10,041 nt of DNA, from positions 1 through 10,041 of the forward strand of contig JAZQKW010000074.1 of NCBI GenBank assembly GCA_045542375.1, given 5' to 3'. Of this stretch, positions 1-7,800 are shown piece after piece. The position numbers and the translations under genes are program-made. The stretch is from Eshraghiella sp045542375. GTDB taxonomy: Bacteria; Bacillota; Clostridia; Lachnospirales; Lachnospiraceae. The notes under the pieces were generated by a model. The model was not told where the DNA came from. It did not search any database and saw only the letters and a list, made by a program, of their open reading frames with translations. Each line of letters opens with the position of its first letter. Within the stretch, counting starts at the first letter, position 1.

Positions 1-2
1 TA

Positions 3-65
3 CTGGATAAGCTGGATTTGAGGGATAGGACACAGCTGGTGGTGTATTATTATAAGAATTCATAG
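3..65 (+). CDS. C-terminal end of a LuxR/NarL-type response regulator (partial)
   Basis: Only the last 20 codons and a TAG stop are inside the window; the gene enters from the left edge. The frame reads LDKLDLRDRTQLVVYYYKNS. The segment K-L-x-(L/V)-R-D-R-T-Q-x-V-x-Y is the usual ending of the GerE/LuxR helix-turn-helix in NarL/FixJ-family response regulators, where it forms the end of the recognition helix and the last helix of the DNA-binding domain. In such proteins an N-terminal receiver domain is phosphorylated by a sensor kinase; that part is outside the window, so a receiver-less LuxR regulator cannot be excluded. The gene converges on the riboflavin operon. No terminator is visible until 427-456, so its transcript probably includes the half-site array. 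Confidence 0.72.
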   Translation: MDKLDLRDRTQLVVYYYKNS

Positions 66-98
66 ATTCAGATGTTTTCATGGTGTGAATTTTCGGTT

Positions 99-417
99 TT
101 ACGGTTAATATTTCATTTTGACATTTTTAGGCCGTAAGAAAATGAGTCGATTACGGTTGTATTGGTAATTTTGTTTGTTTTGACCGTATGAAATAAGAAT
201 GTTTACGGTCAGGATTTTATTTTTTCAGATTTCGACCGTAAGAAAATCTTGTGATTTACGGTTTGAACTTTAGATTTTGAGTTTCTGAACGTAAGAACAT
301 CATAAAGTTTACGGTTAAAAAAAGATTACCTTAATTTATGAACGTAAACACTTTAAAATTTTACGTTTAATTTCATAATATTGATATTTACAACCGTAAA
401 CTCGCCGATTTAAGGTT
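99..417. repeat. Phased array of 13 inverted 8-bp half-sites, period 52-53 bp
   Basis: A 319-bp non-coding AT-rich stretch contains seven right half-sites (consensus TTACGGTT, starting at 99, 151, 203, 256, 309, 361 and a degenerate TTAAGGTT at 410). They alternate with six left half-sites in the inverse orientation (consensus ACCGTAAG, starting at 131, 183, 235, 288, 341, 393). From each right half-site to the next left one is exactly 32 bp start to start (24 bp between) in all six cases. From left to right is 20 or 21 bp, except 17 in the last pair. The DNA between half-sites is AT-rich and has diverged, apart from a GAAA after several left half-sites. In the pair 341/361 both arms change together (AACGTAAA with TTACGTTT), which keeps them complementary. 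The spacings approximate two, three and five helical turns, so all half-sites would lie on one face of the DNA. I do not recognise this as a named repeat family. Confidence 0.9.
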
Positions 418-426
418 GAATCAGCA

Positions 427-456
427 ACAAAAAAAGCAGAATAATTCTGCTTTTTT
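427..456. terminator. Bidirectional intrinsic terminator between convergent genes
   Basis: AGCAGAAT (435-442) and ATTCTGCT (444-451) form a compact hairpin. It is preceded by a run of A and followed by a run of T, so it has a U-tract on both strands. On the - strand it closes the riboflavin operon; the HAD stop codon at 455-457 touches the T-run. On the + strand it is the first terminator after the response-regulator gene. Confidence 0.85.
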
Positions 457-1111
457 AAATGTTATCACTAATGCAATTAATGATTTCCCGTATATCCTTT
501 ATCAAATAATCCGCATCACTTAGTTCTTCCTCTGAGCCGTAGCCGTAGAGACATCCAATGGACACTCCATTGCAGGCTTTTGCACATTCAATATCTTTGT
601 CCCTGTCCCCGATTATTATTAAGGGGGCATTTATTTTTGGGGATAACTTCTTAATTATCTCGGTCTTTGGTGCAAAACCATAACTTTCACAGGCTATGAA
701 ATCCTTAAACCACCTGTTCATGCCAAATTCTTTCATATTGGCATCACGATAGGCTATTTTGCAGTTGCTGAGAACATACATTTCATAACCATCAGCTTTT
801 AAAGCATCAAGAACTTCGGTGGCACCCTCGTACCAGCTTGCCTGGTGAGAGAGTATACGCTCAGTCATGCCTTGGCCTGTCATGGCACTTGCCTGTGCTT
901 TTATATCATCAGGAAGGTCAGGCAAAAAAGAATTCCACATATCCACGCTGTTGATACCAAGCCATGACGCAATACGCTCTGACGAAATATCTCTGTATTC
1001 GGTATAACCCTCATCTACGAGCCATTTATAGGTATGCCTGAAGCTTGGCTCATAGATGTGAAGGGTATTGTGGATTGTTCCGTCGTAGTCGAAAATAAGT
1101 GCTGGCTTCAT
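455..1111 (-). CDS. HAD-superfamily phosphatase at the end of the riboflavin operon
   Basis: This 218-residue protein has all four haloacid-dehalogenase motifs. Motif I is DYDGT (residues 8-12, with nucleophile D8 and acid/base D10), motif II is the serine of LSN (114-116), motif III is the lysine of FAPK (K149), and motif IV is GDRDKD (168-173). A helical cap of about 80 residues between motifs I and II gives it the class I, phosphoglycolate-phosphatase-like shape. It is a soluble Mg-dependent phosphatase. Its start lies one base after the ribH stop (TAA-T-ATG) with no good Shine-Dalgarno site, so translation is probably coupled to ribH. Because riboflavin synthesis needs a phosphatase for 5-amino-6-(ribitylamino)uracil 5'-phosphate, and HAD enzymes such as B. 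subtilis YcsE perform this step, that is my inferred role. Phosphoglycolate or another phosphate ester is the alternative. The family call is firm; the substrate is not. Confidence 0.88.
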   Translation of the reverse strand: MKPALIFDYDGTIHNTLHIYEPSFRHTYKWLVDEGYTEYRDISSERIASWLGINSVDMWNSFLPDLPDDIKAQASAMTGQGMTERILSHQASWYEGATEVLDALKADGYEMYVLSNCKIAYRDANMKEFGMNRWFKDFIACESYGFAPKTEIIKKLSPKINAPLIIIGDRDKDIECAKACNGVSIGCLYGYGSEEELSDADYLIKDIREIINCISDNI

Positions 1112-1112
1112 A

Positions 1113-1586
1113 TTAAAGCTGCTTAAGGAGATTTACCATCTCAATTGCTGAAAGTGCACAGTCATAACCCTTGTTACCTGCCTTGCTTCCGGCACGGGCA
1201 ATAGCCTGCTCGATGTTTTCTGTTGTGATAACACCGAAAAGAACAGGAACACCTGTGTTAAGGGATACATGAGCAACACCCTTAGATACTTCGTTACATA
1301 CATAGTCGTAGTGAGTTGTATCGCCACGGATAACAGCACCTACGCAGATAACTGCATCGTATTTGCCTGATTTTGCAAGCTTGTCTGCTGCGATAGGAAT
1401 TTCAAAAGCACCAGGTACCCATACTGCAGTGATGTTGTTTTCGTCAACTCCGTGACGTACAAGTCCGTCAACAGCGCCTCCGAGAAGCTTGTTAACGATG
1501 ATTTCGTTGAATCGTGATGCTACGATTGCAACCTTCATTCCTTCGGTTGCTACTAATTTGCCTTCTACTAAATTGATTTCTTTCAT
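1113..1586 (-). CDS. ribH: 6,7-dimethyl-8-ribityllumazine synthase
   Basis: RibH condenses 5-amino-6-(ribitylamino)uracil with 3,4-dihydroxy-2-butanone 4-phosphate to give lumazine, the precursor of riboflavin. The 157-residue length is typical of the family. Visible motifs are RFNE (25-28) and GAFEIP (59-64) at the substrate pocket, IRGDTTHYDYV (86-96) with the catalytic-type histidine H92, and RAGSKAGNKG (131-140), which contains the phosphate-contacting arginine region. Family members assemble as pentamers or 60-subunit capsids in the cytoplasm, often enclosing riboflavin synthase; the assembly state cannot be read from the sequence. The start is supported by a GGAGA site about 8 nt upstream. 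It lies 22 bp after ribBA and 1 bp before the HAD gene, in the same FMN-regulated operon. Confidence 0.98.
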   Translation of the reverse strand: MKEINLVEGKLVATEGMKVAIVASRFNEIIVNKLLGGAVDGLVRHGVDENNITAVWVPGAFEIPIAADKLAKSGKYDAVICVGAVIRGDTTHYDYVCNEVSKGVAHVSLNTGVPVLFGVITTENIEQAIARAGSKAGNKGYDCALSAIEMVNLLKQL

Positions 1587-1608
1587 TGTGATTTCTCCAT
1601 TCTGTTAT

Positions 1609-2820
1609 TTATTTTAAAATATCATTAAATACATGTCCCATTCTTGTTTTTTTGGTCTTCATATAGAATTCATCGAATTCCTGAGTAGGAATTTCAATCG
1701 GAACTCTTTCGTTGATGGTAAGACCAAGTCCGTTGAGACCATATATTTTGGTCGGGTTGTTGGTAAGGAGTCTGATTGACTTGACACCAAGGTCTGATAA
1801 AATCTGGGCACCAATCCAATATTCTCTAAGGTCCGGCGCAAAACCAAGTTTTATGTTGGCATCTACGGTATCAAAGCCCTGCTCCTGAAGCTCATAGGCT
1901 TTTAACTTGTTGATAAGACCGATTCCTCGTCCTTCCTGTCGCATGTAGAGGATAACACCTCTGCCTTCGGCTTCAACCTGACTCATTGCTGACTGTAGCT
2001 GAAGTCCGCAGTCGCATCTTAATGAGCCAAAAGCGTCTCCGGTAAGACATTCAGAGTGAACACGGCAAAGTACATTCTCACCATCACCGATGTCGCCCTT
2101 TACAAGCGCTACGTGGTGTTCGCCACTTATGTCGTTAACATAGCCATATATTTTGAAATGGCCATATCTGTTAGGGAAGTCAGCACAAGCCTCTCTGATA
2201 ACGTGTTTTTCGTGGATACGGCAGTAATCCTGAAGGGCTTTAATGGTGATGAATTTAAGGTTGAATTTCTCAGCCATTTCCCATAATTCAGGAGTTCTCA
2301 TCATTGTTCCGTCGTCACGCATAATTTCACAGCACACGCCACATTCCTTAAGACCAGCAAGTCTCATAAGGTCTACAGTTGCCTCTGTATGGCCGTTTCT
2401 TACAAGAACACCACCTGCTCTTGAGATAAGAGGGAATACATGTCCCGGTCTTCTTAAATCTGATGGGAGAGTGTTCTCATCAGCACATTTAATCATTGTG
2501 AAAGAACGTTCTGCAGCAGAAATGCCTGTCGTAGTGTCCACATGGTCAATGGAAACGGTAAAAGCTGTCTGATGGTTGTCCGTGTTCTCGGCAACCATTG
2601 GCGGAAGTCCTAAGCGGACCGCAATTTCCGCACTCATCGGAGTACAGATAAGTCCCTTGGCATAGCTTGCCATGAAGTTGATATTTTCTTGTGTGGCAAA
2701 TTCTGCGGCACATATCATGTCACCTTCATTTTCTCTGTCTTCGTCGTCTGTAACGAGGATTATTTTGCCTGCTCTAAGGTCTTCTAATGCTTCTTCAATT
2801 GTATTATACTGATTAGCCAT
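1609..2820 (-). CDS. ribBA: Bifunctional 3,4-dihydroxy-2-butanone 4-phosphate synthase / GTP cyclohydrolase II
   Basis: This 403-residue fusion supplies both starting compounds of riboflavin. The N-terminal half (about 1-200) is DHBP synthase: it has the acidic metal-binding loop DDEDRENEGD (25-34), the RRPGHVFPL segment (123-131) and HTEA (144-147), and makes DHBP and formate from ribulose 5-phosphate. The C-terminal half (about 205-400) is GTP cyclohydrolase II. Its zinc cysteines are C258, C269 and C271 (in HSEC...RCDCG), its catalytic segment is RQEGRGIGL (294-302), and it has NNPTK (354-358). It releases formate and pyrophosphate from GTP. Both halves keep their key residues, so both activities are expected. 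The start has a strong AAGGAGG site within the preceding 11 bp, overlapping the ribE stop. Confidence 0.98.
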   Translation of the reverse strand: MANQYNTIEEALEDLRAGKIILVTDDEDRENEGDMICAAEFATQENINFMASYAKGLICTPMSAEIAVRLGLPPMVAENTDNHQTAFTVSIDHVDTTTGISAAERSFTMIKCADENTLPSDLRRPGHVFPLISRAGGVLVRNGHTEATVDLMRLAGLKECGVCCEIMRDDGTMMRTPELWEMAEKFNLKFITIKALQDYCRIHEKHVIREACADFPNRYGHFKIYGYVNDISGEHHVALVKGDIGDGENVLCRVHSECLTGDAFGSLRCDCGLQLQSAMSQVEAEGRGVILYMRQEGRGIGLINKLKAYELQEQGFDTVDANIKLGFAPDLREYWIGAQILSDLGVKSIRLLTNNPTKIYGLNGLGLTINERVPIEIPTQEFDEFYMKTKKTRMGHVFNDILK

Positions 2821-2829
2821 AATACCTCC

Positions 2830-3471
2830 TTAAAAATCGTATTTTTTCAAGAAATCCATAGTAATACCTGTGGATTCGTTATTTTTAAAATTCAAAAGTC
2901 TTTCAACGTATTTACCCACGACATCGTTTTCTATATTGATAAGACTTCCTGTTTTCTTGCGTAAAAGAGTGGTCTCTTCTCCGGTGTGTGGAATTACTGA
3001 TACGGAAAAATCTGTTGTGCCAACCTTGGCAACAGTAAGGCTTATTCCGTCAAGACATACGGAGCCTTTTTCCACAATAAATTTCATTATGGAAGGTTCC
3101 GCACTTATGGTAACCCATACGGCATTCTCTTCACGATGCATTCCGATAATAGTTCCCGTGCCATCCACATGTCCTGAAACGATATGACCACCAAAACGAC
3201 CGTCTGCCGCCATTGCACGTTCAAGATTTACCTTGTCCCCTGACACCGCACCTTTAAGGCTGCTTCTTCTCACAGTCTCTGCCATAATGTCAGCAGTAAA
3301 ACTGTCGCCTGCCATGGATGTTACCGTAAGGCATATTCCGTTAACGGCAATACTGTCTCCGATTCTTGTGCCTTCAAGAACCTTTGATGCTTCAATGGTT
3401 ATACTGCCGGAATGACCGGAAATGGATATTTTTCTGATAATACCTAATTCTTCAATTATTCCTGTAAACAT
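2830..3471 (-). CDS. ribE: Riboflavin synthase, alpha chain
   Basis: RibE dismutates two molecules of 6,7-dimethyl-8-ribityllumazine to riboflavin and 5-amino-6-(ribitylamino)uracil. The start chosen is the ATG at 3469-3471, because the protein then begins MFTGIIEELG, the canonical N-terminus of the family, and is 213 residues long. The open frame upstream to 3516 would add 15 atypical residues inside ribD. Two lumazine-binding repeats are visible: the first has GICLTV (45-50) and leads to GGHIVSGHVDGTG (94-106), and the second has GISLTV (142-147) and IPHT (160-163). The ATG overlaps the ribD stop as TAATG, with an AAAGG site upstream, indicating coupled translation. Some databases call this gene ribC in Bacillus nomenclature. 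Confidence 0.97.
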   Translation of the reverse strand: MFTGIIEELGIIRKISISGHSGSITIEASKVLEGTRIGDSIAVNGICLTVTSMAGDSFTADIMAETVRRSSLKGAVSGDKVNLERAMAADGRFGGHIVSGHVDGTGTIIGMHREENAVWVTISAEPSIMKFIVEKGSVCLDGISLTVAKVGTTDFSVSVIPHTGEETTLLRKKTGSLINIENDVVGKYVERLLNFKNNESTGITMDFLKKYDF

Positions 3472-4562
3472 TATTCTGCCTTTCTTACATATTCTAACAA
3501 AACATCTTCTCCGCACCGTTTCATATCTTTAAGGGTGAAGAGTGAGGCTTCCGACGGAAGTGTGACTCCTGTTCCTGTAACAGGGGACTTGGCATTCGCA
3601 CCGCCAAAAATCTTAGGTGCCACATATGCTTTGATTTCATTAACCAAATCTGCCCGTATCATGGCATCGTTAAGGGTTCCGCCGCCCTCAAGAAGTATGC
3701 TGTCTATCTTAAGCTCTGCAAGTTCCTTCATAAGCTTATGGAGGTCGACCCTGCTGTCCTTGTCAGGAACATTTATAATAGTTATGCCCATTTTTTTGAG
3801 AATTTCTTTTTTTTCTTCGTCACCTTCTGCACAGGCGATTATTGTGTCGTATTCTTTTGCAGTTTTACAGATGTTAGACTCAAGTGGGATTGCAAGGTGA
3901 CTGTCGCAGATAATTCGTACCGGGCTTCTAAGTCCTTCAATTCTGCAGTTAAGCATTGGGTCATCTGCAAGAACAGTTCCTATTCCAACCATAATGCCAC
4001 GATATTTATGGCGCAGCTCATGAACCATATGCCTTGATTCGTCGCCGCTAATCCATTTAGAGGCTCCTGTTACGGTTGCTATTTTGCCATCAAGGGTCAT
4101 TGCGTATTTCATAACTACATACGGAAGCTTGTTCGTTATATAGTGGAAAAAAATCGGATTAAGTCTGTCACACTCTTCTCTCATAAAATCTTCTTCAACA
4201 AGGATTCCGTGTTCTCTAAGATAAGCAGTTCCTTTTCCGGATACCAGTGGGTTAGGGTCTCTTGAACCGATTACCACACGGGCTATTTTATTTTCTACAA
4301 TTGCTTCGGTACATGGAGGCTGCTTACCATGGTGACAGCAGGGTTCAAGTGTCACATATATGGTTGCGCCTTCGGCACTTTCTTTAAGAGAGGCAAAAGC
4401 ATTACGCTCTGCATGAAGACTGCCGTATCTTTCATGGTAGCCTTCGCCGATTATTCGTCCGTCTTTTACAATAACAGCACCAACCAGAGGGTTAGGACTT
4501 GTGTATCCGACGCCCCCTTCGGCAAGCTCTATTGCTCTTGTCATATAATCTCTATCCGTCAT
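3471..4562 (-). CDS. ribD: Bifunctional diaminohydroxyphosphoribosylaminopyrimidine deaminase / 5-amino-6-(5-phosphoribosylamino)uracil reductase
   Basis: RibD performs the second and third pyrimidine steps, deamination and then NADPH-dependent reduction of the ribosyl group. The N-terminal cytidine-deaminase-like domain (about 1-145) has HAE (50-52) and PCCHHGKQPPC (74-84); H50, C75 and C84 fit the zinc ligands and E52 the catalytic acid. The C-terminal reductase domain (about 146-363) has KYAMTLDGKIA (152-162), SKWISG (168-173) and the EGGG loop (292-295). I chose the ATG at 4560-4562 (MTDRDYMTRAIELAEGG) because an AGGAGG lies 4 nt upstream and the 363-residue product matches the family. 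The ATG at 4604 adds 14 residues without a convincing ribosome site and sits close to the leader terminator. It is the first gene of the riboswitch-controlled operon. Confidence 0.97.
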   Translation of the reverse strand: MTDRDYMTRAIELAEGGVGYTSPNPLVGAVIVKDGRIIGEGYHERYGSLHAERNAFASLKESAEGATIYVTLEPCCHHGKQPPCTEAIVENKIARVVIGSRDPNPLVSGKGTAYLREHGILVEEDFMREECDRLNPIFFHYITNKLPYVVMKYAMTLDGKIATVTGASKWISGDESRHMVHELRHKYRGIMVGIGTVLADDPMLNCRIEGLRSPVRIICDSHLAIPLESNICKTAKEYDTIIACAEGDEEKKEILKKMGITIINVPDKDSRVDLHKLMKELAELKIDSILLEGGGTLNDAMIRADLVNEIKAYVAPKIFGGANAKSPVTGTGVTLPSEASLFTLKDMKRCGEDVLLEYVRKAE

Positions 4563-4566
4563 ACTG

Positions 4567-4572
4567 CCTCCT
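4567..4572 (-). promoter_or_regulatory. Shine-Dalgarno site deciding the ribD start
   Basis: On the - strand AGGAGG is followed by 4 nt (CAGT) and the ATG at 4560-4562. It favours this start over the upstream in-frame ATG at 4604. Confidence 0.75.
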
Positions 4573-4606
4573 GTATTTTTTAACGATTGCGCTATTGCGT
4601 ACATCG

Positions 4607-4644
4607 CGTAAAATAAGAAATCCCGGAATGCAGGGCACTCCGGG
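4607..4644 (-). terminator. Intrinsic terminator of the FMN riboswitch (expression platform)
   Basis: On the - strand CCCGGAGTGC (4635-4644) pairs with GCATTCCGGG (4622-4631), with one G-U pair and a 3-nt loop. It is followed by the U-rich stretch ATTTCTTATTTT (4610-4621). It lies 22 nt after the aptamer and 45 nt or more before the ribD start. This is the usual arrangement for transcription attenuation: with FMN bound, the terminator forms and the operon is switched off. I could not define the competing antiterminator by eye. Confidence 0.85.
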
Positions 4645-4666
4645 CATAAGGGTCTACAAAAACACC

Positions 4667-4787
4667 ATCTTCTTCCATCCAGACTATACTGTCGGCTTCG
4701 GAATTACACCGAATCATGCTTCATTCTCAATGAATGTCGCTCGCGGGCTGTACCGCCGGTAGGGAGTTACACCCTGCCCTGAAGATT
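4667..4787 (-). promoter_or_regulatory. FMN riboswitch (RFN element) of the riboflavin operon
   Basis: The - strand reads as a complete RFN aptamer. The closing helix P1 is AATCTTC (from 4787) with GAAGAT (to 4667). Conserved core segments are AGGGCAGGGTG, CTCCCTACCGGCGGT, AGCCCGCGA, GATTCGGTGTAATTCCGA, AGCCGACAGTATAGTCTGG and ATGGAAGAAGAT. The variable arm is a small hairpin (TTCATT-GAG-AATGAA). At about 121 nt it is of ordinary size. It binds flavin mononucleotide and controls the downstream rib genes by feedback. The order promoter, aptamer, terminator, ribD is fully present. Confidence 0.98.
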
Positions 4788-4801
4788 ATCTTTACATAGT
4801 A

Positions 4802-4830
4802 TTTATACAATATATAAATCTTGTTGTAAA
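4802..4830 (-). promoter_or_regulatory. Sigma-A-type promoter of the riboflavin operon
   Basis: On the - strand a -35 box TTTACA (4825-4830) is separated by exactly 17 bp from a -10 box TATAAA (4802-4807). Transcription would start at about 4793-4797, just upstream of riboswitch helix P1. Its position and spacing make it the best candidate in the divergent gap. Confidence 0.75.
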
Positions 4831-4854
4831 GTGTTTTCTTTATATATGCAGATA

Positions 4855-4863
4855 TGATATAAT
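4855..4863 (+). promoter_or_regulatory. Extended -10 promoter element for the surface-protein gene
   Basis: TGATATAAT fits the extended -10 pattern TGnTATAAT. No good -35 box lies 17-18 bp upstream, where the sequence is T-rich. Transcription would begin near 4870, giving a short leader of about 25 nt before the coding region. It lies 25 bp from the outward-facing rib promoter. Confidence 0.55.
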
Positions 4864-4880
4864 AATAGTAATTTTAAGAC

Positions 4881-4888
4881 AAAGGAGA
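4881..4888 (+). promoter_or_regulatory. Shine-Dalgarno site of the surface-protein gene
   Basis: AAAGGAGA ends immediately before an ATG at 4889 and 6 nt before a second in-frame ATG at 4895. The spacing suits the second ATG much better. Confidence 0.65.
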
Positions 4889-4894
4889 ATGTCT

Positions 4895-7800
4895 ATGGGT
4901 TATAAGAGATTTTTTAGAAAGGCAATGGCAGTTTTACTTGTTGTCGTTATTGTTGGGGCGGGTTGTATTTTGCACGGATATTGGGACGACAGAGTTCTTG
5001 CGGCTGATGACGAGACTCCAAGTGCTACACCAAGTGTGACGGCTTATGCAACTAAGACACAGCTTATGACATCTTTTGAAATGGATGGAAATGGGAATGA
5101 TGTTACCGGTAGGCTTGTGTTTGGTAAGGATTCATCAGGAAATGACAGAGAATGGTATATTCTCGGAGATGACAGGGGGCTTATTGGAGATGATATGGTA
5201 TTATTAGCTGTCAGGTCCATGGGAACCACTACATATTCAGGAACGGTTACGGAAAATGTTGTGGATAGCAGTCTGTGGGCAGACTGTGAATATAACGCCA
5301 ATTATACCATTTCATCAGTTCATGGAAATCACTACGGTGCCAGCTATGTAAGACATCGACTTAAAGAAGCTTCGGCTAATACGAATTATTTTACACTGAC
5401 AGAACAGGCTTTGATGAACGAAACACCTTTAAATATGTATGATGCTGCTAATGCTTGCTATTATACAATTGATACTAAATTGTATGCATGTGGTTGTGCA
5501 CAGGAGGGTGACGGTTATATTCTGGCGGGATTGTATTCAGATATGCAAGTCAGTCTTGCAAAATATGAGGGTAACAGTGATTTTTGGCTTCGTACGGCTT
5601 CTGACGGCAATAGCTTTCTTGTACGATATGTGGATATGACTAATAAGAAAACTTCAACACAAATGGTGTCAAGCTCTTATGATATAGTTCCTGCGGTCAA
5701 CATTTCTATGAGTGAGGTTCTTTTTGCATCAGCTGCATCAGTACCTGAGGCTCCTGATTCGATTGCAAGTGGAACCATACATAGCGGTACAGCGATGAAG
5801 TTACGACTTAACGGAGAAGGGAAAAATATTGGAAGTGTAATCTATGATGATGACAAGGAATATCTGTACGCAGTAGCAGATGAGAATGCGGCAGATGATG
5901 TGGTGCTTGTGGTACAGGGTAATGATGGTACTAAAGACTGGTATTACAGCAGGATAATCAGTGATACCGCTCTTGTTACATTATCTGATATTGAAAATGA
6001 GGCTAACGTAAATATATCATCGCTTTCTGATTGCGAGATATGGATTGAGTCAGAATCAGAAAATGTAGTATATGCCAACAGAGTGAAGGCAGGAACTATA
6101 ATTGACAGAGTTGAGGCTACAATTAACACACCTGCAGGGAATGCGGATTTTGATTATAATATCCAATGTGGAACAGCAGGAATCAGTGATGCGACTTTGA
6201 AATGGACGGATGGTGAAGGACACGAAGTAAGTGGCAAGGCGAATTATGCCCCATGGGAATATATTGCTGAGATGGAATTTGAGACAGAAGATGATGCGGT
6301 TGTTGTAGAATATCCTGAAGTTGTAATTAACAACGGAAACGTTACGATGGATCAAATTACTGTAGAGCAGGATGGAACAATAAAGGCGACGAGCTGGCTT
6401 ATTATGTCAAATGTTGCAAAAGTAATTAATGTAGATGCTCCTGATATGCCGGATGACAATATTTTTGACGCATTTTATGCAGATTTTGCCGGATTGAATT
6501 ACATATATACAAGTGAGTTGGGCAATTCTGCAACTATCACTTTGGAGGATGGTAATGTTTTTGAGGTGGATGCGGAATGGACTGTTGAAGGTGAATATAA
6601 TCCACTTCCGGAGGTTGTTAATACTTTTAGATGGAGTGCCAATATTTTGGGCATGAATTATGTACTTGAGAATGGCGCACAGCTTACAGGGGTAGTAGAT
6701 ATTGCTAACAAAACATATGAAGAATTTCACTATACTTCAACAGGTTATTCAGGAATATATGATAACAACGGACATGGAATCACCCTTGAAGTTACAGAGG
6801 AAATGGACGCTATAATTACATACAGTAGAGATGGGGCGACATACAATTCTGTATATCCTGTTTTTAGAGATGCGGGAAACTATACGGTGTATTATAAGAT
6901 TGCAAATGATTATTATGAGACTGTGGAAGGCAGTGAGACTGTAAGAATTGAGAAAGCTCCTATTACAATTACTGCCGGTAATCAGACGGTGGATTATGGA
7001 GATGATATAGACAGTGAATTATATCAGGTAACCGGTCTGCTCACCGGTCACAGAATTGGTTCTATCTTACTTACACCAAGTACATCGGATGTGACGGATA
7101 ATGGAAGAATTGATATTAGTGACGTTGTGATTTTGAATGAGGATGATGATGACGTTACCCGTAATTATGAGATTACCACTATGTCCGGAACGCTTGTAGT
7201 TGAAGCAACGAACGATGAGAATTATGTAATAACAGACGGTGACAATGTTCAATGGACAGATGACGAGGATGATGATTCAGAATCGATTTCTATATCCGCG
7301 GATGGTGAATTTAATAAGTTCATAGGCGTTAAGGTTGATAGTGAGTTTATAGACGAGGCTGATTGTACAGCTAACGATTCCAAGACCAAAATAACCCTGA
7401 AAGAGGAATATCTTAAGACTCTTGCTCCGGGTGAACATGTTCTTGAAATTGTGTGGATGGACGGAAGTGTTAGAACTACATTTGTAATCACTGTTCCTGA
7501 AACGGAATCCGGTAATGCAGGAGAGACACCAACAGGAAGTACAGAGGAGACACCAACAGGTGGAACAACAGGAAGTACGGAGGAGACCCCGATAGGTGGA
7601 ACAACGGGAAGTACGGAGGAGACACCGACGGGTAGCACAACGGGAAGTACGGAGGAGACCCCGACGGGCGGAACATCAGGTGGCACGGAGGAAATACCAA
7701 CAGGTGGGAATTCTTCGGATGATGAAGAGAATAATAATAATTCCGGTAACGAAGGTAATGCCGGAGGGGGCGGAGCAGATAACGGAGATTCATCAGAAGA

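Noticed and set aside
99..417. CRISPR array
   Set aside because: The conserved elements are only 8 bp and alternate in orientation; there is no 23-40 bp direct repeat with unique spacers and no cas gene in the window.
99..417. Integron attC sites or an insertion-sequence remnant
   Set aside because: The half-sites lack the GTTRRRY/RYYYAAC core of attC, and there is no integrase or transposase fragment, terminal inverted repeat pair or target duplication.
2056..2572. Open frames on the + strand inside ribBA
   Set aside because: They are shadows of a well-conserved gene on the opposite strand and have no family-like sequence.
3471..3516. Longer ribE start adding 15 N-terminal residues
   Set aside because: The added residues (MRRRCFVRICKKGRI) are not family-like, whereas MFTGIIEE at the internal ATG is the canonical riboflavin synthase N-terminus.
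4563..4604. Longer ribD start at 4604
   Set aside because: There is no ribosome binding site at that ATG, while AGGAGG precedes the ATG at 4562 and family length fits it.
4949..4966. Lipobox making the large surface protein a lipoprotein
   Set aside because: The cysteine in VGAGC has glycine at -3 instead of a Leu-like residue, and the protein has its own C-terminal membrane anchor. The possibility is not excluded, but support is weak.
7088..7155. Dockerin repeat (VTDNGRIDISDVVILNE)
   Set aside because: It resembles one Ca-binding dockerin segment, but there is no second copy, and the stretch continues into DVTRNYEITTMSGTLVVE, the usual end of an MBG-like domain.
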